Source: Hugenholtzia roseola DSM 9546
GTDB taxonomy: Bacteria; Bacteroidota; Bacteroidia; Cytophagales; Bernardetiaceae
Direction of reading: 5' to 3'
Length of the DNA stretch: 64,000 bases
Assembly: GCF_000422585.1 (NCBI RefSeq)
Contig: NZ_KE383884.1
Location: 1-64,000, forward strand
The notes beneath the pieces are model-generated. The model saw nothing but the letters and a program-made list of their open reading frames with translations. It had not been told where the DNA came from and searched no databases. Position numbers and translations under genes: made by a program. Below are positions 1-8,480 of this stretch, in pieces; the stretch's first letter is position 1; each line of letters begins with the position of its first letter.

Positions 1-107
1 CTGTCTAATCTGTGTCGTCTGTGTTCTGAAAAATAGAGAACGCGGATTTAAAGGATTTTACAGAAAAAAAACAGGTTTTTATTTGAAAAATTTTAAAATC
101 AAACGCC

Positions 108-677
108 ATGATAGCAGTTCAGAATACCTTAGTCAGCGACGATTTGGCAGAAAAGCACTTTGTCTGTGATTTGAAAAAATGCAAAGGTGCTTGTTGTGTG
201 CAAGGCGACATGGGTGCGCCCCTAACCGAATCGGAATTGGCAGAGTTGGAAGCGGCTTTTCCCCACTTCAAAGACGAGCTTTCACCCGAAGGCTTGGAGG
301 CGATTGCCGAACAAGGCTTGTACCTACACGACGAGGAAGGCGATTGGAGTACGCCCTTAGTTGGCGAAGGAGGCAAGTGCGCCTATGTTGTTTTTGATGA
401 AAAGGGAACGGCTCTTTGCGGCATCGAGCGTGCTTTTTTGGCAGGCAAAATCAATTTTCGCAAGCCCATTTCTTGCTATCTCTACCCTGTGCGCATTACG
501 GTCTATTCGAGCTATGAAGCCGTTAATTACGACAAATGGGATATTTGCAGTGCCGCTTGCAGTTTGGGTAAAGAATTGGGTGTGGAATTATACAAGTTTT
601 TAAAAGAACCCTTGATACAGAAATACGGCGCGGCTTGGTATCAGGAATTGGTGGAAAAAATTGAGGCAGAGAAGTAG
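108..677 (+). CDS. DUF3109 family Cys-rich protein
   Basis: This 189-residue protein resembles the DUF3109 family of Bacteroidota, a relative of the YkgJ-type metal-chelating proteins. The visible basis is a cysteine pattern: CDLKKCKGACC near residues 20-30, a CGIE motif near 104, SCYLYPVR near 122 and CSAACS near 146. Such clusters usually bind zinc or an iron-sulfur centre. The biochemical function of the family is not known to me. There is no signal peptide, so it should be cytoplasmic. It is convergent with the cas2 operon, ending 16 bp from the cas2 stop, and is probably an unrelated chromosomal gene flanking the CRISPR adaptation genes. Confidence 0.8.
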   Translation: MIAVQNTLVSDDLAEKHFVCDLKKCKGACCVQGDMGAPLTESELAELEAAFPHFKDELSPEGLEAIAEQGLYLHDEEGDWSTPLVGEGGKCAYVVFDEKGTALCGIERAFLAGKINFRKPISCYLYPVRITVYSSYEAVNYDKWDICSAACSLGKELGVELYKFLKEPLIQKYGAAWYQELVEKIEAEK

Positions 678-692
678 TTTATTTAATAATTT

Positions 693-989
693 TTAGAAAA
701 ATAATATTTTTTTATCTTTTACTTTTTCTGTAAAAGCTTCGTTCGTACCTATTAACCGCGCTTGCTCGACACTTTTTTTCCCGATAGGGATTAGTAAAAT
801 GGTGTCATTTTTTTGAAACTCCTCCTGTAAGGATTCTAAATAAGTTTGAATTTCGGTAAAAATAGAAACGGAGCTTTGGGCTAAAAATACAGACTTCTGA
901 ATCCGCTGACAACCCTTTTCCTCCAAATATTTGGCAATATGGGTGCGTGTTCGGTCTTGGGTAATGTCGTACAAAATGAGATAGCGCAT
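693..989 (-). CDS. cas2: CRISPR-associated endoribonuclease/adaptation protein Cas2
   Basis: A 98-residue Cas2. It forms the central dimer of the Cas1-Cas2 integrase that inserts new spacers into a CRISPR array. The ferredoxin-like first strand reads MRYLILYDITQDRTR and carries the conserved aspartate at position 8. The size and the KSVFL segment after the first helix are typical of the family. It is the last gene of a minus-strand group cas1 / membrane protein / cas2, beginning 12 bp after the stop of the middle gene, so co-transcription is likely. No array lies beside it in the window. The assignment is secure; its activity is inferred from the family. Confidence 0.95.
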   Translation of the reverse strand: MRYLILYDITQDRTRTHIAKYLEEKGCQRIQKSVFLAQSSVSIFTEIQTYLESLQEEFQKNDTILLIPIGKKSVEQARLIGTNEAFTEKVKDKKILFF

Positions 990-1001
990 AAAGGTTATTT
1001 T

Positions 1002-1475
1002 TTACAAAAGTTTTCTTACAATGACAATAATAATCAGAAACAACAAAATTATTGTTAAAATAACAACTACGGGCATTAAAATATCGGAGTAGCTAAAACG
1101 TTTTTCTATTCCGTCTTCGGTTTCGTAAGATTTGCGTTTTCGTTTGGGCTTTTCTACCTCATCTGCAATTCCATTGACAACCTCTTTGGCTATTTTTTCA
1201 GCTTCTTCGGGAGTAATTTCTATCAATTCAGAGGGTGGAATGGCAGGCAGGTTATCGCCATAAGCCTCATATACGCTCACATCTGCATAAAGCCAATACT
1301 TCACGCCTTTATGACCTGCACAACTACCTGCGCCTGTCGTATTTCGCTTCACACCATCTCTACATATACAGCCAACACGTTTTTTATCGTGCAAATCCTC
1401 TGCTAAAAGCGAAAGAGGTAGAAGCAAGAAGAAAAGAACGAATAAAACAGTTTTTAAATTATTAGTATTTTTCAT
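1002..1475 (-). CDS. Predicted extracytoplasmic, membrane-anchored protein between cas1 and cas2
   Basis: A 157-residue protein not recognised with certainty. It has an N-terminal signal peptide (hydrophobic LFVLFFLLLPLSLLAED, residues 11-27). A short cysteine motif follows (CICRDGVKRNTTGAGSCAGH, about residues 36-55) that recalls the DUF3761-type C-DG...CSGHGGV pattern. After a charged linker rich in Lys and Glu comes a C-terminal membrane helix ending in RKLL. The predicted topology puts the cysteine domain outside the cytoplasm. It is 16 bp downstream of cas1 and 12 bp upstream of cas2 on the same strand, so it looks co-transcribed with them. A role in adaptation is not implied by its sequence; it may be a passenger gene. 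Confidence 0.7.
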   Translation of the reverse strand: MKNTNNLKTVLFVLFFLLLPLSLLAEDLHDKKRVGCICRDGVKRNTTGAGSCAGHKGVKYWLYADVSVYEAYGDNLPAIPPSELIEITPEEAEKIAKEVVNGIADEVEKPKRKRKSYETEDGIEKRFSYSDILMPVVVILTIILLFLIIIVIVRKLL

Positions 1476-1491
1476 ATTGTTTAATAAATGA

Positions 1492-2511
1492 TTATTTTTT
1501 TTCGGATAGCTTCAAAAAAAGTTGTGCCAAAGCCTGCGCCTCCAAACGAATGTGTGCCAAGCGCGTTCTATTGACTTTATTTTTAGGTACAATTTCTTGG
1601 AAATATTCATGTAGTTGTTGTACTAAAATGCGTTTTCCATCTGTTTGTAACCAAATCCCTTCACCTTCGGGGTTAGGGCGAAAATGTCCTTCATCAAAGG
1701 CATCACGTATACATAAGCGAACAACTACGGTATCTACCCAAATGCGATACCGCTCTATTAAATCAAACGCAAGGGTAGGAACTTGCCCATACTGGTCAGC
1801 ATGCAAAATACCCAAAGCAGGGTCTAAACCCACTTGTATCAAAGCCCCCTGCACTATCGGGTACAACATACCATAGCCGTAATTAAGCAAGCAATTAAAC
1901 TTATCAAGCGCAGGGCGAGTACGCTCCCTAAACTGATATTTATGTGGTAGAACATATCCCAAAGCAGAAAAGTAGATACGAGAAGCATTGCCTTCTAAAC
2001 CCCTAAATTGGTCTTTCCAAGTTTGGTCTTTTCGAGGCATTTTCCAAGTATTGATATTTTCAAATGCTACCAAACTTTCCTCTAATTGTTTGATAGAATC
2101 TTGCAAGCGCGAAAAAGTGGTATCGCCGTTGATTAGATTTCCCGAATAAGCAATCTGAATAAGTAAGTTTTTTTGGTTCGTTATTTTTTCACAAAGCGTC
2201 TGACGCAGCCACTCTATTATCTTGTGGTGGTTATGAAAAAATGCTTGATTGCGTCTAATTTTTGGCGTAGAACCAAAAGTATTGTTCCAAACGCGCCCTT
2301 TTGCTGTTCCAGCATGGTCGATAAAAACTACTTCAATTTCTTTTTGGAGGGCAAGCATAAGCGCATCTGTGGTTACTAACGTGCCTGTGGATAAAAAAAT
2401 AATCTCCACTTCTTGGGGCGCAATTCGGCGTGTAACCTCTTCTATTCGCACCTCAAACATATTTTGGTGACGTTTCAAATACGCGCCCTTTGTGTGTATA
2501 ATAAGTTGCAT
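1492..2511 (-). CDS. cas1: CRISPR-associated integrase Cas1
   Basis: Cas1, the catalytic subunit of the spacer integrase, 339 residues from the chosen start. An upstream Met at 2547 would add 12 residues, but the family normally begins with a short strand such as MQLIIHTKG, so the internal ATG is preferred. The metal-binding triad is visible: Glu173 in LEGNASRIYF, His237 in GILHADQYG, and Asp250 in LAFDLIERY. The 13-residue spacing between His and Asp matches characterised Cas1 proteins. No fused reverse transcriptase or Cas6 domain is present. It leads the minus-strand cas1 / membrane protein / cas2 cluster, about 17 kb from the cas6-cmr locus. Confidence 0.95.
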   Translation of the reverse strand: MQLIIHTKGAYLKRHQNMFEVRIEEVTRRIAPQEVEIIFLSTGTLVTTDALMLALQKEIEVVFIDHAGTAKGRVWNNTFGSTPKIRRNQAFFHNHHKIIEWLRQTLCEKITNQKNLLIQIAYSGNLINGDTTFSRLQDSIKQLEESLVAFENINTWKMPRKDQTWKDQFRGLEGNASRIYFSALGYVLPHKYQFRERTRPALDKFNCLLNYGYGMLYPIVQGALIQVGLDPALGILHADQYGQVPTLAFDLIERYRIWVDTVVVRLCIRDAFDEGHFRPNPEGEGIWLQTDGKRILVQQLHEYFQEIVPKNKVNRTRLAHIRLEAQALAQLFLKLSEKK

Positions 2512-2811
2512 GAAGTTTGTAGCTTTTATAATGCTGGCAAGATACAAAAGAATAAAATAGATAGCAATAGCTTTCTATTAAATTTTTAAAAATATTTTCT
2601 CAAACTCTCCTTTCCTGCATTGAGGTCAGTACGACCAAAAGACGAAAAAATAGCGACAAAAAAGCCGCTGCCACGCCAAGAATGAAATTTGTGTTTTTTC
2701 ATGTAAGGTCTTTGTTGTACTTTTACGGTTTGAAATCGTGCCTCTTGGCTTTTATCTTCCCTTTTCCCTAACGCATCTTACTGTTTCTATTTCCAGAAAA
2801 AAATACAATCT
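2512..2811. other. Intergenic region between divergent cas1 and the parvulin gene
   Basis: About 300 bp separate the divergent cas1 and foldase starts, so promoters for both should lie here. I found no full match to the Bacteroidota promoter consensus on either strand, no CRISPR repeat and no RNA gene. Confidence 0.5.
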
Positions 2812-5130
2812 ATGAAATTATCCCCTTTATTTTGGATTTTCGGCTTGTTGCTTGCCCTAACCGCAGCCTTTTCGGAGGCGATTGCGCAAAAGAAGCCTAC
2901 CCAAAAAGAAGAAACCCTACTTGAGGTAGGCAAAGAAAAAGTATCTACCCAAGAGTTTAGCTATGCTTTTGAAAAAAACAACCCTTTGGGCAAAGAAAAA
3001 AATCTTTGGCAGGAAGCCGAAGTGCGCAACTACTTAGAGCTTTACATCAACTTCAAACTCAAAGTTTTAGCCGCCCAAGCACAGCAATTAGATACCGCTG
3101 CCGATTTCAAAAATGAATACCTTTCCTATCGCGAACAATTAGCACAGCCCTACCTGACCCTTAAAAACGTTTCCGACCAGTTAGTAAAGGAAGCCTACAC
3201 CCGCTTGCAAGAGCAAATCAGGGCTTCGCACATCTTGATACGCATAGACCCCTACGCCACAGCCGCCGACACCTTAGCCGCCTATCAGAAAATAAGCGAC
3301 ATCCGCAAAAAAATAGTGGCAGGCATGGACTTCAATCAGGCAGCGATGGAATATTCCGAAGACACAGGCTCGGCACGCATAGGCGGCGATTTGGGCTACT
3401 TCACTGCCCTACAAATGATTTATCCTTTTGAAAATCAGGCATATCAAACCCCCGAAGGCAAAGTTTCAGAGGTCTTCCGTACCAAATATGGCTACCATAT
3501 CTTGAAGGTCTTTAAAAGAAAACCAACGCGCGGTTCGGTTAGGATAAGCTACTTATATGTGCGCTCTTCGGAAGGCATGGCTACCGAAGATACATTGGCA
3601 GCTCGCAAAAAAACCGAAGAAATCTATCGCCGCTTACAAGCAGGCGACGATTGGGATACCTTAGTGAAACAATTTTCCGACGACGTGCGCACACGCAATC
3701 AGGGCGGAGAACTCCCTTGGCAGTCGCCTGCTAAAATGCAGCCCGTTTTCGAGGACGCTTTGGCAGACTTAGAGCCAAATCAAATTTCGCCGCCCCTACG
3801 CACCCCCTTCGGTTGGTATATTCTCAAACTTTTGGAGCGCAAGCCCTTAGAACCCTTAGAGGAGATTTATAGCCTTTTGGAAGAAAAGGTAGCACGCGAC
3901 TCTCGTGCAGAATTGCAGGAAAATGCCTTGATAGAAAAGTTGAAAAAGGAAAACCGCTTCTCAACCCTGCCACAGACCGCCGCCCTTTTAGACAAAATCG
4001 CACAAGCGGCTCAAAATCAAGAAGATAGCACCGCCGCTGCCGCCATTTTTGCAGCCCAAGCCCAAGATAAACTTTTTCAGATAGCAGACCAATCCTATTC
4101 GCTTTCAGACTTCAAAGCCTTTTTAGACGAGCAAGGCGAAGATGCAGAAAGCCTCAAAACTGCCCCCGATAAACATATTTTTATTTACAAACAATACGAA
4201 CTTTTTGTAAAAGAAGCCGTATTAGAATATGAAAAATCGCAGTTGGAATATAAATATCCTGAATTTCGCTTCCTGACACGCGAATATCACGATGGCATCT
4301 TGATTTTCAAAATCATGGAGGAAAAAGTATGGAGCAAAGCCCTAACCGACGAGGCAGGTTTGCAAGCCTTTTTCGAGCAAAACCGCCAAAACTACAAGTG
4401 GAAAGAGCGTGCCATTGCAACCATTTATGATGCCGCTGATGCCGAAACGCTGCAAGCGGTTGTCGCCCAAATCAAGCGCGACAATGAAGTGCGCAAAGAT
4501 GGCTACGCCAACGCCGTCCTCACCTTCAAACTCGATGAGCGCGAACTTGATGAAAAAACCGAACTCATGGTCGATGCCTTTTTGGATAATTGGCGCAAGC
4601 AGTACCCTGAATATGGCATCAGGATTCGCGATTTTTCTTCGCCTTCGGAAGACAAAAGTAGTAGCAAGGTGCGCCAAAGCAAGATTTTAGACCTCTTGCG
4701 GAAAAAAAATGTGCCATTGGGTATTTTGGAAATTGGTGGCGAAACGGGCGAAAACCCCGATAAGTCGGTCATGACCCTTAGCATCAATCTTGACGACAAG
4801 TCTTTTTTAGAAAAAAAATACAACCAAAAAAATCCGCTTCAGCTCAAAATCAGCAAGGGCAAATTCGAGCGCGGCACACAGGAAAAAATCAATTTGGTGG
4901 AATGGGCAAGCGGCATTTACACTTTCGAGGAAGCAGGCAGACACTATTGCGTGCATATCGAGCGCATCGAGCCTGAACGTCAGAAGGATTTGAGCGAAAC
5001 ACGCGGCGTGGTGATTTCCGACTACCAAAACCATTTGGAGCGCGAATGGGTCAAGACTTTGCGCCAAACCTATCCCTTCAAAATTGATGAAAAGGTTTTG
5101 AAAAAACTACTCAAACAAAAACAAAAATAG
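2812..5130 (+). CDS. Exported PpiC/SurA-like peptidyl-prolyl isomerase with two parvulin domains
   Basis: A 772-residue secreted foldase. Residues 1-26 form a signal peptide ending in AIAQ. A SurA-like N-terminal region follows, then two consecutive parvulin (rotamase) domains. The first, about residues 138-235, opens with ASHILIRIDP and has GGDLGYFT; the second, about 245-345, has the matching GGELPW and PFGWYILKLLE elements. A long C-terminal region without a clear domain completes the protein. Such proteins assist outer-membrane protein folding in the periplasm of Bacteroidota. It stands alone, followed by a hairpin terminator and the methyltransferase gene. Confidence 0.88.
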   Translation: MKLSPLFWIFGLLLALTAAFSEAIAQKKPTQKEETLLEVGKEKVSTQEFSYAFEKNNPLGKEKNLWQEAEVRNYLELYINFKLKVLAAQAQQLDTAADFKNEYLSYREQLAQPYLTLKNVSDQLVKEAYTRLQEQIRASHILIRIDPYATAADTLAAYQKISDIRKKIVAGMDFNQAAMEYSEDTGSARIGGDLGYFTALQMIYPFENQAYQTPEGKVSEVFRTKYGYHILKVFKRKPTRGSVRISYLYVRSSEGMATEDTLAARKKTEEIYRRLQAGDDWDTLVKQFSDDVRTRNQGGELPWQSPAKMQPVFEDALADLEPNQISPPLRTPFGWYILKLLERKPLEPLEEIYSLLEEKVARDSRAELQENALIEKLKKENRFSTLPQTAALLDKIAQAAQNQEDSTAAAAIFAAQAQDKLFQIADQSYSLSDFKAFLDEQGEDAESLKTAPDKHIFIYKQYELFVKEAVLEYEKSQLEYKYPEFRFLTREYHDGILIFKIMEEKVWSKALTDEAGLQAFFEQNRQNYKWKERAIATIYDAADAETLQAVVAQIKRDNEVRKDGYANAVLTFKLDERELDEKTELMVDAFLDNWRKQYPEYGIRIRDFSSPSEDKSSSKVRQSKILDLLRKKNVPLGILEIGGETGENPDKSVMTLSINLDDKSFLEKKYNQKNPLQLKISKGKFERGTQEKINLVEWASGIYTFEEAGRHYCVHIERIEPERQKDLSETRGVVISDYQNHLEREWVKTLRQTYPFKIDEKVLKKLLKQKQK

Positions 5131-5158
5131 GTACAAAAATAAGTACGCAAAGGGTCTC

Positions 5159-5188
5159 GACCTCGCCCCTTTTCTAAGGCGAGGTCTT
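5159..5188 (+). terminator. Rho-independent terminator after the parvulin gene
   Basis: A perfect 9-bp stem (GACCTCGCC / GGCGAGGTC) with a 10-base loop is followed by a short, weak T-rich run. It lies 28 bp after the foldase stop and before the methyltransferase start. Confidence 0.6.
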
Positions 5189-5212
5189 TCCATCTTATCT
5201 TTTTCATCTGCC

Positions 5213-6154
5213 ATGCAAGAACACCAACATTGCCTACTCTGCGGCTCGGACGCACTCAAAGCCAAGAAAGGATACGAACGACACCATTTGGTAAAGTGTA
5301 ACCAATGCGGCTTTGTCTTTATTCGCAAAATCCCAACTTTGGAAGAACTCACCCGCTTTTATAGCGGCTATGGCAGCGAGCATTTTCTTTCACCCATTAC
5401 CATCAAACGCTACCACCAGCTTTTAGACCAATTTGAGAAATACCGCAAGACCAATAGAATTTTAGATGTAGGCTGCGGCGTAGGACACCTTTTGAGTGTC
5501 GCAAAAGAACGCGGTTGGGAGGTCTATGGCGTAGAATTTGGACAGGCAGCCTGCGAGGTAGCACGCAAAAAAGGAATCGAGATGCAGGAAGGGAGATTAG
5601 ATGCAAAATTATACCCTGCGGAAAGTTTTGATGTCATCACCTCCATTGAAGTAATTGAACATATAAACTACCCCAGAGAAGAGGTAGCCCAAATTCATAC
5701 CCTATTGCGCAAAGGCGGGCTTTTCTATTGCACTACCCCCAACTTCAATTCTTTGATGCGCCATTACTTAAAAGCCGATTTTAATGTCATCAACTATCCC
5801 GAACACTTGGGCTATTTTACCCCTAAAACATTAAGCCAACTGCTTGAAAAAGAAGGATTTAGTACAAAAAAAGTGCTAACCACAGGCATTAGTTTTACGC
5901 GCTTACAGACCAGCAAAGCCGCCCAAAAGAAAGCACAACCCAAGCCCACTACCCCACAAAAAAGCGTTGCGCCTAACACTGCCGACGCTCCAAAAAAGTA
6001 CAAGGACGCACTCAATCCAGAATCGGCAGATGAAAAACTGCGCCAAAAAATAGAAGGCAATCCGCTTTTAGGCTTTGCCAAAGAAGTGGCAGATGAGCTG
6101 CTAAATCTTACGCGCACAGGACACGCCATGAAGGGCTATTTTGAAAAGAAATAG
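5213..6154 (+). CDS. Class I SAM-dependent methyltransferase with N-terminal zinc ribbon
   Basis: A 313-residue methyltransferase. It opens with a four-cysteine ribbon (CLLCGSD at residues 7-13 and CNQCGF near 34). The Rossmann core follows, with the SAM-binding motif ILDVGCGVGHLL near residue 83 and the later motif DVITSIEVIEHI near 140. This layout is common in methyltransferases acting on sugars or cell-surface intermediates, but the substrate cannot be told from sequence. The last 80 or so residues are a basic, proline-rich linker and a helical tail outside the usual fold. It starts just after the foldase terminator, so it is probably transcribed separately. Confidence 0.8.
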   Translation: MQEHQHCLLCGSDALKAKKGYERHHLVKCNQCGFVFIRKIPTLEELTRFYSGYGSEHFLSPITIKRYHQLLDQFEKYRKTNRILDVGCGVGHLLSVAKERGWEVYGVEFGQAACEVARKKGIEMQEGRLDAKLYPAESFDVITSIEVIEHINYPREEVAQIHTLLRKGGLFYCTTPNFNSLMRHYLKADFNVINYPEHLGYFTPKTLSQLLEKEGFSTKKVLTTGISFTRLQTSKAAQKKAQPKPTTPQKSVAPNTADAPKKYKDALNPESADEKLRQKIEGNPLLGFAKEVADELLNLTRTGHAMKGYFEKK

Positions 6155-6255
6155 AGCGCGAAGGCGATAAGGGTAATTTATACGCCATTTGGGTTAGATT
6201 GAAAAATTGTTTATTTTTTAGTCTGATATTTTTAGTTGCTTTAAAGACCTGTTTT

Positions 6256-6870
6256 TCAAAGCGTTTCTATACCCAAATCTTCTAACTTCCGACGTACCGA
6301 TACCTCATCTTTCAAGCGCACGCCTAATTTGATAAAACAAGTATTTTCAAAAGTTTGTGCTAAAATTGGCAAATCATATTCCTTTACCAATCGCATGATG
6401 TCGTTCATTTGTAGATAATCGAAGTGAAAGGCAAAGGGCGTGCGGACAACCCTTTCCACCACCTGCGCCTTTTCCAAAGCTAAGGCAGTAACGGTTTTGT
6501 AGGCGTGAATTAGACCACTAACGCCCAACTTGGTACCACCATAATAACGTACTACCACTACCAAAACTTGTGTTAAGTTTTGGCTTCGAATCTGATTGAG
6601 AATAGGCGTGCCTGCGGTGTGATTGGGTTCGCCGTCATCATTAGCACGCCAATTTTCACCATTCCTGCCCAAAAGATAGGCGTAACAGTGATGCGTTGCG
6701 TCGTAATATTGCTTTTTAAGCCCTTCTAAATAGCTTTTTACCTCTGTTTCGGTTTGGATAGGATAGGCATAAGCCAAAAACTTGCTGCCTTTGTCGCGAA
6801 AAGTAGCATTAGTAGGCTCTGCTATGGTCAGATAGGTGTCGGCTTGGGGTTGAAATAAATCGTTTTGCAT
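6256..6870 (-). CDS. yigZ: YigZ/IMPACT family protein
   Basis: A 204-residue member of the YigZ/IMPACT (UPF0029) family. The N-terminal domain carries the conserved block ATHHCYAYLLG and the signature ANDDGEPNHTAGTPIL, followed by VVVVRYYGGTKLG (about residues 60-125). The C-terminal ferredoxin-like domain covers the last 65 residues. Eukaryotic relatives regulate translation through GCN1, while the bacterial role is not well defined. It sits 69 bp downstream of exbD on the same strand and may be read through from the exbB-exbD operon. Length and motifs are normal. Confidence 0.92.
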   Translation of the reverse strand: MQNDLFQPQADTYLTIAEPTNATFRDKGSKFLAYAYPIQTETEVKSYLEGLKKQYYDATHHCYAYLLGRNGENWRANDDGEPNHTAGTPILNQIRSQNLTQVLVVVVRYYGGTKLGVSGLIHAYKTVTALALEKAQVVERVVRTPFAFHFDYLQMNDIMRLVKEYDLPILAQTFENTCFIKLGVRLKDEVSVRRKLEDLGIETL

Positions 6871-6939
6871 TAAAATTGATAAGCGTGTGCTTTTTTAAAA
6901 CCAAAAGGCATAGACTTGAAGCCCCGCCCTTATTTGCTA

Positions 6940-7338
6940 TTACTCTGTTTCTTGTTTTACCAAAATAGAAATTGGCACTTTGTACTTACTTGCCAAAGAT
7001 TGAATGTGAAGGATTGCCTGCACAGGCGTAGCGGCATCGGCTTTGAGATGAACCAGATGCGACTCGCTTGTTGTCTTGGCGATAGCAAATTTTTTCTCTA
7101 TTTCAGTAAGTTCGATGGCTTTATCGTCTAAAAAATATTGCCCTTCTGCATCTACGGTTAGGGTTAATGTGGGGCGTTTGGCAGTTTGCGCCTCTGCCGT
7201 TTTGGGCAGGTTGATGTCGATGGACGAGGTTACGGCTAAGGTGGAAGCCAAGATAAAAAAGAGCAGAAGCAGGAAGATAAGGTCGCTCATCGCGCTCATG
7301 TCCATGTCGAGGTCTTCTTCGTTGTGTAGGGACTTCAT
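6940..7338 (-). CDS. exbD: ExbD/TolR-family biopolymer transport protein
   Basis: A 132-residue ExbD/TolR-type subunit of a proton-driven energiser. A short cytoplasmic N-terminus (MKSLHNEEDLDMDMSAMSD) leads into one membrane helix (LIFLLLLFFILASTLAV, residues 21-37), with the family aspartate just before the helix. The remaining roughly 90 residues form the periplasmic domain. With ExbB it converts the proton gradient into motion that energises TonB-dependent receptors or a Tol-like system. The partner exbB gene is 98 bp upstream on the same strand. Only one ExbD is present; many Bacteroidota carry two in tandem. Confidence 0.9.
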   Translation of the reverse strand: MKSLHNEEDLDMDMSAMSDLIFLLLLFFILASTLAVTSSIDINLPKTAEAQTAKRPTLTLTVDAEGQYFLDDKAIELTEIEKKFAIAKTTSESHLVHLKADAATPVQAILHIQSLASKYKVPISILVKQETE

Positions 7339-7346
7339 ATTATTTT

Positions 7347-7390
7347 TTAAGATTTTTTAGGATTTTTTAGGATTTTTAAGATATTTTTAG
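7347..7390. repeat. Short degenerate AT-rich tandem repeat
   Basis: The gap between exbB and exbD contains repeated near-copies of TTTTTTAGGA / TTTTTAAGA. It looks like a slippage-prone low-complexity tract that sets the distance between the two cistrons. No function is evident. Confidence 0.5.
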
Positions 7391-7436
7391 TTTTTTTGTT
7401 GTTTTTTATTATTTTTTGGGTTGATTAAGATTCGTT

Positions 7437-8213
7437 TTATTGCGCCTTTGTAGGCGAGGTGCAATATTTGATAATTTCGTGTGCAAAAGTTTTGAGCTTA
7501 ATTTCGTATTTTTTCATATTTTGCTGCACGAAATAGTTTAGAAAAGAAGTCAAAATCATCACAAAAAGTCCCCCTAATGTTGTAACAATCGCTTCGAACA
7601 TGCCGCCAGAGATGTTCTTCAAATCCAATCCGCCCTGACTTTGTGTGATGCCCTGAAAGATGTCCATGATGCCCAATAGTGTGCCGAAAAGCCCAAAAGC
7701 GGTGGCAGTTTTGATGACAAAGGCAAAAGTCCCATACCAAAAAGAAGCCGTCATTTTTCTATACTCCAATTCCACGCGCCTTTCTAAGGATTCGCGCAGG
7801 CTGCTTGCATCTTGCTCACGCGCCTGTGCCGACTGAATACGCGAGGTGAAAAAAGTGAGGGCTTCGCTCCAAAGAATGTGGTAATAAACAGCCCCTTCTT
7901 TGAAGTCTATTTTGTGCATTGCGTCCTCTTTTGCCTTCGTAAAAGATTGGCGCGGATTGCAGCCCAAAGCCGTATTGAGCGCGTTGGTAACCTCTTTGTG
8001 TAGCTTATCGGGGTTGCCTTTTGTAGCCATCAGGTAGCGACGCATCATCAGCAGAGAAGCCACTAAGACAAGCAAAGTTTCGAAAAGTAAGACCCAAGAA
8101 ATCCAAGAGCCGTATCCAAACATTTCAGTAAAAGAAATATCACGCGGCTCGGTCAGTGTTTGTTGTAATTGTGGGTCTGTTTGCAGCAAAATAAAAGAAA
8201 GTGGGGATTGCAT
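7437..8213 (-). CDS. exbB: MotA/TolQ/ExbB proton channel family protein
   Basis: The proton-channel partner of ExbD. I chose the ATG at 8213 (MQSPLSFILLQ, 258 residues) over an upstream start at 8288, because the added 25 residues are not typical. The first membrane helix is near residues 36-56 (SWISWVLLFETLLVLVASLL). A long cytoplasmic loop follows, then the paired helices of the channel domain with FGLFGTLLGIMDIFQGI and the conserved EAIVTTLGGLFVMIL. The conserved Thr/Gly-rich helices conduct protons. It is first in the exbB-exbD pair and works with the gene 98 bp downstream. Confidence 0.88.
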   Translation of the reverse strand: MQSPLSFILLQTDPQLQQTLTEPRDISFTEMFGYGSWISWVLLFETLLVLVASLLMMRRYLMATKGNPDKLHKEVTNALNTALGCNPRQSFTKAKEDAMHKIDFKEGAVYYHILWSEALTFFTSRIQSAQAREQDASSLRESLERRVELEYRKMTASFWYGTFAFVIKTATAFGLFGTLLGIMDIFQGITQSQGGLDLKNISGGMFEAIVTTLGGLFVMILTSFLNYFVQQNMKKYEIKLKTFAHEIIKYCTSPTKAQ

Positions 8214-8480
8214 AGGGTAGAGGGGGCAGTTTTTTTTGGAAAGGATATTTTGGAAAGGGAAACGCACAGAAAAAACGCACAGAAGCATACAAATAAGAGA
8301 GCCAACCTAAAATGTTGGGCTAAGATACATCTTTTATTTGACTTAAAGCCGATTGAATAGGAATTTTTGTAGCCTTTTTTAAGTAGGTAGTTTTTCTATC
8401 GAAAAAGCAAAAACGCCTTAAAAATAACGAGAGTTCGCCAAATTTTATTTTGTGCTTTTCGCTCACTTTTTTCACCTTTC

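Noticed and set aside
4342-4677. Antisense open frames within the parvulin gene
   Set aside because: They are shadow frames of the foldase coding sequence without any start context or protein signature.
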